Below, piece by piece: positions 14,492-18,218 of a stretch of 18,218 nt of DNA (position 1 is the stretch's first letter; each line of letters opens with the position of its first letter). The notes under the pieces were generated by a model. That model worked only from the letters and a program-made list of their open reading frames with translations, was not told the DNA's origin and did not search any database. The stretch comes from DASTBU01 sp035711845. GTDB lineage: Bacteria > Acidobacteriota > Vicinamibacteria > Vicinamibacterales > 2-12-FULL-66-21. The DNA lies in contig DASTBU010000039.1 of NCBI GenBank assembly GCA_035711845.1, positions 1 to 18,218 of the forward strand, in the 5' to 3' direction. The translations under genes were made by a program, and so were the position numbers.

Positions 14492-15121
14492 GTGGTGAAG
14501 TTGATGGGTCTGGCGGCCGTCGTGGCTGCCGTGTTCTTCGGCGGCTTTCTGAGGGCGGGTGCCTCAACGCAGGCGGCGGACGTGTCGCGGGTGCTGGCGG
14601 AGATCCGTGCCAGGGACAAGGGGCAGCTGGCGATCTCGGAGGAGGACGGCCGCTTCCTTCGGGTGCTGATCGGGTCGAGCCGCGCGAAACGCGCGCTCGA
14701 GATCGGCGGCGCGAGCGGCTACAGCGCGATCTGGATGGGCCTGGCGCTTCGCGAGACTGGCGGACGGCTCGTGACGATTGAGTACGACCCCGCACGTGCG
14801 CGTGAGCTGGCCGACAACGTCCGCCGCGTGGGGCTGGGTGATGTGGTGCAGGTTGTCGCCGGTGATGCCTTCACGGAGATCCCGAAGGTTCCGGGCACGT
14901 TCGACTTCGTCTTCCTGGATGCCTGGAAGAAGGACTACAAGAACTTCTTCGAACTCGTCTATCCGCGGCTCGACAAGGGCGGTCTCTTCGTCGCCCACAA
15001 CGTGGTCAACAAACGCAACGAGATGGGCGATTTCCTGGACGTCGTCCACGAACACCCGTCCCTGTGGACGACAATTGTGTCTCCGTCTGGCGAGGGGATG
15101 TCGGTGTCGCTGAAGCGGTGA
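14492..15121 (+). CDS. Exported class I O-methyltransferase (COMT/family 3-like)
   Basis: 209 residues with the AdoMet-dependent methyltransferase fold: motif I EIGGASGYSAIW (70-81), the acidic IEYDP (E97), VVAGDA and FLDAWKKDY (D143, a metal ligand in catechol O-methyltransferases). The second metal motif, normally A-D-N, reads AHN (H169, N170), so one Asp is replaced by His. The N-terminus has a hydrophobic segment (GLAAVVAAVFFGGFL) followed by Ala-Gly-Ala-Ser, a likely signal peptide or anchor, unusual for an AdoMet enzyme. GTG 14492 is chosen from a GGGGAG site 9 nt upstream and because it begins the hydrophobic segment; an in-frame ATG at 14387 would add 35 unlikely residues. Substrate unknown. 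Confidence 0.8.
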   Translation: MVKLMGLAAVVAAVFFGGFLRAGASTQAADVSRVLAEIRARDKGQLAISEEDGRFLRVLIGSSRAKRALEIGGASGYSAIWMGLALRETGGRLVTIEYDPARARELADNVRRVGLGDVVQVVAGDAFTEIPKVPGTFDFVFLDAWKKDYKNFFELVYPRLDKGGLFVAHNVVNKRNEMGDFLDVVHEHPSLWTTIVSPSGEGMSVSLKR

Positions 15122-15133
15122 GAGCGAAACGGC

Positions 15134-15188
15134 CTTCAGCCTTCGACGCTCTACTTCAGCCTTCCACCTTCAGCCTTCCAACTTCTTG
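15134..15188. repeat. Heptad repeat, CTTCAGC family
   Basis: Units CTTCAGC, CTTCGAC, GCTCTAC, TTCAGCC, TTCCACC, TTCAGCC, TTCCAAC and a partial one fill the gap between two convergent genes (stops at 15121 and 15190). The words are those seen at 31-107, some 15 kb away. Confidence 0.85.
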
Positions 15189-15189
15189 T

Positions 15190-15432
15190 TCATTCTTCCG
15201 GCGCGGCGACGGCTGCGGCCTTTTTCGGCGCCCGCTTCTTGCGCGGTTTCCCGGTGCGGAGCCCTGCAGGGACCGGCTCGTCGCTCGGTTCGAGCCGCGA
15301 CATACTGGTGAGAAACTTCTTCACGCCATGCTCGTCGAACTGCACGCGGGTGTACGCGTCCTCCACCGCGACTACGGATCCCAGACCGTAGGTGGGCTCG
15401 ACAACCCGGGCACCGACCTCGAACCGCTTCAT
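15190..15432 (-). CDS. Small SH3/Tudor-like (CarD/UvrD-tail-like) protein with basic tail
   Basis: 80 residues. The first 50 (MKRFEVGARVVEPTYGLGSV and onwards, with a V-x-F-D-E-H-G-V-K-K segment) have the short beta-barrel pattern F-x-V-G-x-x-V-x-x-P-x-x-G-x-G-x-V, as in CarD-type RNA-polymerase-interacting domains and the UvrD/DUF3553 C-terminal domains. The tail (GKPRKKRAPKKAAA) is Lys/Arg/Ala-rich and could bind nucleic acid. ATG 15432 is preferred over a longer upstream ORF because AGAGGAG lies 6 nt before it and the fold begins there. A role in transcription or DNA repair is inferred from the fold only; the protein is too short to be a full CarD. Confidence 0.72.
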   Translation of the reverse strand: MKRFEVGARVVEPTYGLGSVVAVEDAYTRVQFDEHGVKKFLTSMSRLEPSDEPVPAGLRTGKPRKKRAPKKAAAVAAPEE

Positions 15433-15480
15433 TACGGGCTCCTCTGACGGCAAGCGGCACGGTTTGCCGCCGCAACCCTC

Positions 15481-15510
15481 AGAATATCTTGAATTTACCG
15501 CTGTCGTCAA
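15481..15510 (-). promoter_or_regulatory. Sigma-70-like promoter for the SH3-like gene
   Basis: The minus strand has TTGACG (15510-15505), an 18-bp spacer and TATTCT (15486-15481), about 48 nt upstream of the ATG. Confidence 0.5.
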
Positions 15511-15532
15511 GGTCGGGAGCGTGACGTATAGT
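15504..15532 (+). promoter_or_regulatory. Candidate promoter for the arginase gene, overlapping the divergent promoter
   Basis: TCGTCA (15504-15509), a 17-bp spacer and TATAGT (15527-15532). Its -35 hexamer occupies the same base pairs as the -35 of the divergent minus-strand promoter, so the two could not be bound by polymerase at once. Confidence 0.4.
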
Positions 15533-15594
15533 ACAGTTTTCGTGTGTGCGGCGTGCACACGGCCTCGAGCGCCCGTCAGCGGAGATGACCTCGC

Positions 15595-16503
15595 TTGCTT
15601 CCCATTCACATCATCGGCGTGTCACTCGATCTCGGTGGTAACCGGCGCGGCGTGGACATGGGGCCTTCCGCGTTCCGCATTGCGGGAATCGCCGAGCGGA
15701 TCGCTGCGCTGGGGGCGACGGTCGTGGACCACGGCGATCTCGTCGCGCCTATTCCTGAGATCAAGTCGTTCGGGGATCCGCGGAAAAAGTACATCCGCGA
15801 GATCGCTCGTGTGTGCGAGAAGCTCTATCGGACATCCCTCGGCGCGCTCGAGAAAGGCGGACTGCCGCTCGTGCTCGGCGGCGACCACAGCCTTGCGGCC
15901 GGATCGGTGGCCGCGACGGCAGACTTCGCCAGGCGGGGGAACAAGCCGCTCGGGCTGATCTGGGTAGATGCGCACGGAGACATGAACACGCCGGCCAGCT
16001 CCGACAGCGGCAACGTTCACGGCATGCCGCTGGCGTCGCTGCTCGGCCCCGAGCCGGCGGAACTCTCGCGCATCGGGGGCTTCTCGCCAAAGGTCCTGCC
16101 CGCGCACACGGTGCTCATCGGCATCCGCAACCTCGACGAGCGGGAGAAGGAGATCGTCCGCGAGTCCAAGGTCCACGTCTTCACGATGAAGGACATCGAT
16201 CGCGCGGGCATCGCCTCAATCGTCGAGCAGGCGCTCGCGATTGCCGGGGCCGGCACCGCCGGCGTTCATGTATCGTTCGACATGGACGTCTGCGATCCGA
16301 CGATCGCGCCGGGCGTGGGGACGCCGGTCAAGGGCGGGCTCGACTATCGCGAAGCGCACATGGTGATGGAGATCATTGCCGATTCGGGCCTGCTCCGCGC
16401 GCTGGACCTCGTCGAGGTGAACCCGATCCTCGACGACAGGAACGCCACCGCGGTCCTTGGTGCTGAGCTTGCGTCCTCGGCGCTGGGGCAGAAAATCATC
16501 TAA
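15595..16503 (+). CDS. rocF: Arginase
   Basis: Mn-dependent ureohydrolase expected to convert L-arginine to ornithine and urea in the cytoplasm. 302 residues, normal length. The metal ligands are all present: GGDHS (H98), WVDAHGDMN (D125, H127, D129) and SFDMDVCDP (D229, D231). NTP at 131-133 (within DAHGDMNTP) and VEVNPILDDRNATA near the C-terminus favour arginase over agmatinase. TTG 15595 is used as the start because the fold begins there (LPIHIIGVSLDLGGNRRGVD) and GGAG lies 10 nt upstream. Agmatinase or another ureohydrolase remains possible. No other arginine-catabolism gene is adjacent. Confidence 0.9.
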   Translation: MLPIHIIGVSLDLGGNRRGVDMGPSAFRIAGIAERIAALGATVVDHGDLVAPIPEIKSFGDPRKKYIREIARVCEKLYRTSLGALEKGGLPLVLGGDHSLAAGSVAATADFARRGNKPLGLIWVDAHGDMNTPASSDSGNVHGMPLASLLGPEPAELSRIGGFSPKVLPAHTVLIGIRNLDEREKEIVRESKVHVFTMKDIDRAGIASIVEQALAIAGAGTAGVHVSFDMDVCDPTIAPGVGTPVKGGLDYREAHMVMEIIADSGLLRALDLVEVNPILDDRNATAVLGAELASSALGQKII

Positions 16504-16554
16504 CAGGGTGTTCATCCCACCGTTCGCGGCGGCGCTTTGACGTCCGCGGGAATG

Positions 16555-16600
16555 CCGGCCGACGGCCGGGTGTTTGGATCCCTTGCCGGGCCAGGCCCGG
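16555..16600. other. Two short GC palindromes between arginase and DUF2911 genes
   Basis: CCGGCC-GAC-GGCCGG (16555-16569) and the 15-nt palindrome CCGGGCCAGGCCCGG (16586-16600). The first may be a weak terminator (no T-run, only GTGTTTGG after it); the second ends 25 nt upstream of the next ATG and could be an operator-like site. Confidence 0.3.
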
Positions 16601-16625
16601 TATTCTTCACTTTTCAGGAGGGGAC

Positions 16626-17177
16626 ATGCGACGACCAGCTCTCACCATCGCGGCTGCAACCCTGGCCGCTCTGTTCGGCACGACCGTGATCGCGCAGAAG
16701 ACCACGGAGGTGCACCCCGGCCGGGGCGGCAGTCCACACGTGAAGTCGGAATGGACCGTCGACGGAGCGAACATCTCGATCGTGTACGGGCGGCCGTCGT
16801 TGAAGGGCCGTCCCGAGGCGGAGCTGATGCCAGCGGGCAAGCCGTGGCGCACCGGTGCCGACGAAGCCACGATCCTGACGACCGACAAAGCGTTGAAGTT
16901 CGGCTCGCTGAGCCTCGCGCCCGGGAGCTACACCATCAACACGCAGCCGGGGGCCGAGTGGCAGCTCATCGTTGGAAAGCTGGGCCCGAAGGGCAATGCA
17001 CAGTGGGGTATTCCCTATCAGAAGGACCTAGAAACCGGCCGGGCCCCGATGAAGGTCGGAAAAACTGCATCCCCAGTCGAGCAACTGACGATTTCGATAG
17101 ACGACTCGGCGGCGGGCGGCATCCTTCGCATCGAATGGGGCACGACCAGCGCCACGATCCCGTTCACCGTCGGCTAG
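16626..17177 (+). CDS. DUF2911 exported protein
   Basis: 183 residues, exported (signal peptide with AALFGTTVIAQ, cleavage near residue 24). The body matches the DUF2911 family: ISIVYGRPSLKGR, the GKPWRTGADEAT segment where an ordered set of polar residues is conserved, SLAPGSYTINT, and WQLIVGKLGP with a following GIPYQ. Function of the family is unknown; it is usually found in envelope-associated proteins of Bacteroidota and Acidobacteriota. The start is well supported: AGGAGG lies 4-5 nt before ATG 16626. It follows the arginase gene by 122 bp containing two palindromes, so co-transcription is uncertain. Confidence 0.88.
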   Translation: MRRPALTIAAATLAALFGTTVIAQKTTEVHPGRGGSPHVKSEWTVDGANISIVYGRPSLKGRPEAELMPAGKPWRTGADEATILTTDKALKFGSLSLAPGSYTINTQPGAEWQLIVGKLGPKGNAQWGIPYQKDLETGRAPMKVGKTASPVEQLTISIDDSAAGGILRIEWGTTSATIPFTVG

Positions 17178-17187
17178 CCTGGTTCCA

Positions 17188-17226
17188 CGCACGGAGCGCC
17201 CCGCCGGGTGCGTGCCGCTCCGTGCG
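17188..17226. terminator. Hairpin between convergent genes
   Basis: CGCACGGAGCG (17188-17198) pairs perfectly with CGCTCCGTGCG (17216-17226), an 11-bp stem with a 17-nt loop. No T-tract follows on the plus strand. It sits between the stops of the convergent DUF2911 and zinc-ribbon genes, a position suited to terminating both. Confidence 0.5.
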
Positions 17227-17246
17227 AGATTCTCGCCTTCCTGGCG

Positions 17247-17555
17247 CTACTTCTTCTTTTTCTCCTCGTACCAATCTTCGTGGCTGTTCCACGCGCCGCA
17301 CTTGATGCACTGCGTGGCGCTCCAGCGCTTGCCGCAGGAGGGGCACTCCCCTCGCGTCTCGAACGTGTTCCACGCGTAGCCGCAGCCTGGATTGCACGCC
17401 CACTCGTCGGTGCGCGCCGGGCGCCACTTGCAGGACGGGCACCGGATCCCGGCGCCGTCGTCGTCGATGCGCTCGCCGAGATCGGGGGCGAGGTGGTCCT
17501 TGCCCTTCACGAGCAGCACGACGAACGGAAGTGAGGCGAGCAGTTCTGCGAGCAT
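17247..17555 (-). CDS. Double zinc-ribbon small protein
   Basis: 102 residues. It opens with a hydrophobic stretch (MLAELLASLPFVVLLV) that may be a membrane anchor, followed by an acidic linker. Then come four Cys pairs: CPSC (39/42), CNPGC (54/58), CPSC (71/74) and CIKC (83/86), consistent with two zinc ribbons, and a Lys-rich tail (YEEKKKK). The similar GxxxCPxC spacing in both ribbons suggests an internal duplication. ATG 17555 is chosen because GGAGG lies 6 nt upstream; a longer ORF exists. I do not recognise a named family, and the function is unknown. The gene lies next to tRNA-Lys on the opposite strand. Confidence 0.72.
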   Translation of the reverse strand: MLAELLASLPFVVLLVKGKDHLAPDLGERIDDDGAGIRCPSCKWRPARTDEWACNPGCGYAWNTFETRGECPSCGKRWSATQCIKCGAWNSHEDWYEEKKKK

Positions 17556-17631
17556 GGTGATCCTCCGACTAGGCGACTGATTCCTTTGTAACACGACGAG
17601 CCGTCCGGGTGCGAGGGTCTGAGGAGTCTGT

Positions 17632-17637
17632 TAGGAT
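17632..17637 (+). promoter_or_regulatory. Candidate -10 element of the tRNA-Lys gene
   Basis: TAGGAT preceded by TGT (extended -10 form, TGnTAGGAT). It lies 14 nt before the mature tRNA 5' end, as expected for a tRNA promoter. The -35 region is weak. Confidence 0.4.
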
Positions 17638-17651
17638 CGAAGTCTCCGATG

Positions 17652-17726
17652 GGGCCGCTAGCTCAGTGGTAGAGCACCTGACTTTTAATCAGGGTGTCCC
17701 GGGTTCGATCCCCGGGCGGCCCACCA
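17652..17726 (+). tRNA. tRNA-Lys (anticodon UUU)
   Basis: A complete cloverleaf. The acceptor stem is GGGCCGC (17652-17658) with GCGGCCC (17716-17722), the discriminator base is A17723, and an encoded CCA follows (17724-17726). The D arm GCTCAGTGGTAGAGC is standard; the anticodon arm is CCTGA-CTTTTAA-TCAGG with anticodon TTT at 17684-17686; the T arm is CCGGG-TTCGATC-CCCGG. All stems are fully paired. Confidence 0.97.
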
Positions 17727-17755
17727 CCATCCCGAACAAATACGAGCAAAATAGG

Positions 17756-17780
17756 ACGAGCCCGCCGGGGACGGGCTCGT
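17756..17780 (+). terminator. Hairpin downstream of tRNA-Lys
   Basis: ACGAGCCCG (17756-17764) pairs perfectly with CGGGCTCGT (17772-17780) around a 7-nt loop. It is placed to end the tRNA transcript, but only TT-A follows, so it is a terminator candidate rather than a certain one. Confidence 0.5.
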
Positions 17781-17782
17781 TA

Positions 17783-17821
17783 GGTAACACATGGGTAACA
17801 ACGTCGCGCCGCCTGTTACCC
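17783..17821. repeat. GGTAACA direct and inverted repeats
   Basis: GGTAACA occurs at 17783-17789 and again at 17794-17800 (11 bp apart, one helical turn), and its reverse complement TGTTACC(C) at 17814-17821. The 8-bp form GGGTAACA/TGTTACCC is a perfect inverted repeat with a 13-nt gap. It could be a recombinase or regulator site or the end of a mobile element. Confidence 0.45.
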
Positions 17822-17870
17822 GCTCCAGTCGCCGACCACACGTCGCAGCCACGCGCGCCTCGACGGCTCG

Positions 17871-17985
17871 GGGTCAGATCTTGTTTCTTGCACGATTTTC
17901 CTCTTTTGGAACTGGCCCGCACGCGCAGCTCAAAGTGCCTGCTGTCACTCCAGAGGACAAACATGCAAGAAACAAGATCTGACCC
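17871..17985. mobile_element. MITE/REP-like element, 115 bp, perfect 22-bp terminal inverted repeats
   Basis: 17871-17892 and 17964-17985 are exact reverse complements over 22 nt (outer end GGGTCAGATC, inner end TTGCA). The 71-bp interior has no ORF and shows further weak inverted similarity (TCCTCT/AGAGGA). No target-site duplication is evident in the flanks. The structure suits a REP/REPIN-like or miniature non-autonomous element. It stops 18 bp before the ATG of the IS256-type transposase, so it could also be part of that element's end. Confidence 0.75.
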
Positions 17986-18003
17986 GGGTCGCCACGGTCG
18001 GCG

Positions 18004-18218
18004 ATGCACCGTACCAAGAAGCCAGGCGAGGAGAAAGAAATTCCGGCGTTCGGCCCCGACAGCATCGAGATGGCGATGCGGCGGCGCATCCGAGACACGA
18101 TCGAAGAGCTGGTGCACCAGGAGCTCGCCGCCGCGCTGGGCTCCGTCAAATCGGCACGCGTCGGCGAGACACGCCAGGGCTATCGGCATGGGACGCGGGA
18201 GCGGACGCTCACGACGAG
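18004..18218 (+). CDS. IS256-family (mutator-type) transposase, N-terminal part, cut by window end
   Basis: An open frame of 71 codons runs off the window. The second half matches the N-terminal region of IS256-type DDE transposases: IRDTIEELVHQELAAALG, then the hallmark GYRHGTRERTLTT. The catalytic DDE residues would be further downstream and are not visible. ATG 18004 is the first start after an in-frame TGA at 17980; an internal ATG at 18070 is a weaker choice. It marks the beginning of an insertion sequence whose left end must lie within or near 17727-18003. Whether the gene is intact cannot be judged. Confidence 0.8.
   Translation, partial: MHRTKKPGEEKEIPAFGPDSIEMAMRRRIRDTIEELVHQELAAALGSVKSARVGETRQGYRHGTRERTLTT

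Noticed and set aside
17689..18189. Minus-strand ORF of 166 codons ending in GRPGIEPGTP
   Set aside because: The ending is the well-known artefact of reading a tRNA gene on the antisense strand, and the ORF also crosses a hairpin and the palindromic element. It is not a gene.
1..18218. Defence island, prophage, biosynthetic cluster or other novel multi-gene system
   Set aside because: I looked for nucleases, helicases, polyketide or peptide synthetase modules, phage structural genes and toxin-antitoxin pairs and saw none. The only mobile DNA is at the right edge.

Overview
The window looks like chromosomal DNA of a GC-rich member of Acidobacteriota, most likely of the Vicinamibacteria type. 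This is inferred from gene content, not from a marker gene. The two strongest pointers are a 1034-residue Oar-like TonB-dependent receptor with an N-terminal carboxypeptidase-regulatory-like domain (5441-8545, minus) and, just upstream of it, a VWFA-related protein of the family expanded in Acidobacteria (8763-10097, minus). The rest is mostly housekeeping and small conserved genes. No defence system, prophage, CRISPR array or biosynthetic cluster is visible.

Layout. 1-5440: an FdhE-like formate dehydrogenase accessory protein, a convergent S11 D-Ala-D-Ala carboxypeptidase, a small membrane protein, an exported M20 metallopeptidase, then a compact unit made of an ECF-type promoter, a 67-residue Cys/His-rich exported protein and an intrinsic terminator. 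5441-11601 (all minus): TonB receptor, VWFA protein, and a tightly coupled pair of uncharacterised genes in the same reading frame, separated by one TAG; the second has no ATG, GTG or TTG codon until codon 42 of its conserved region and probably starts at CTG. 11602-14320 (plus): hemE and hemG/hemY, two haem-pathway genes with no hemH between them. 14321-17555: an exported COMT-like methyltransferase, a small SH3/Tudor-like protein divergent from an arginase, a DUF2911 protein and a double zinc-ribbon protein. 17632-18218: tRNA-Lys(UUU), a 115-bp element with perfect 22-bp inverted repeats, and the N-terminus of an IS256-family transposase cut by the window edge.

The most striking feature is not a gene. 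At least seven spacers or gene ends carry degenerate tandem repeats with a period of 7 bp (7-8 bp in one), and the heptamer differs between loci: CTTCAGC/GAAGGCT, GTCCCTG-type, GCTCGTT/GCTCGGG, AGTTTCC/GGAAGCT and CAACTTC-type words. Several form long imperfect palindromes. Some run into coding sequence and supply the stop codon or the last residues of a gene (fdhE-like, S11 peptidase, membrane protein, hemE). The nearest described analogue I know is the heptanucleotide STRR repeats of cyanobacteria.

Genes with linked roles are few: hemE and hemG act in the same pathway, and the receptor and VWFA protein are both envelope proteins. Most other neighbours look functionally unrelated. Starts were chosen from ribosome-binding sites and protein features, and several differ from the longest possible ORF.
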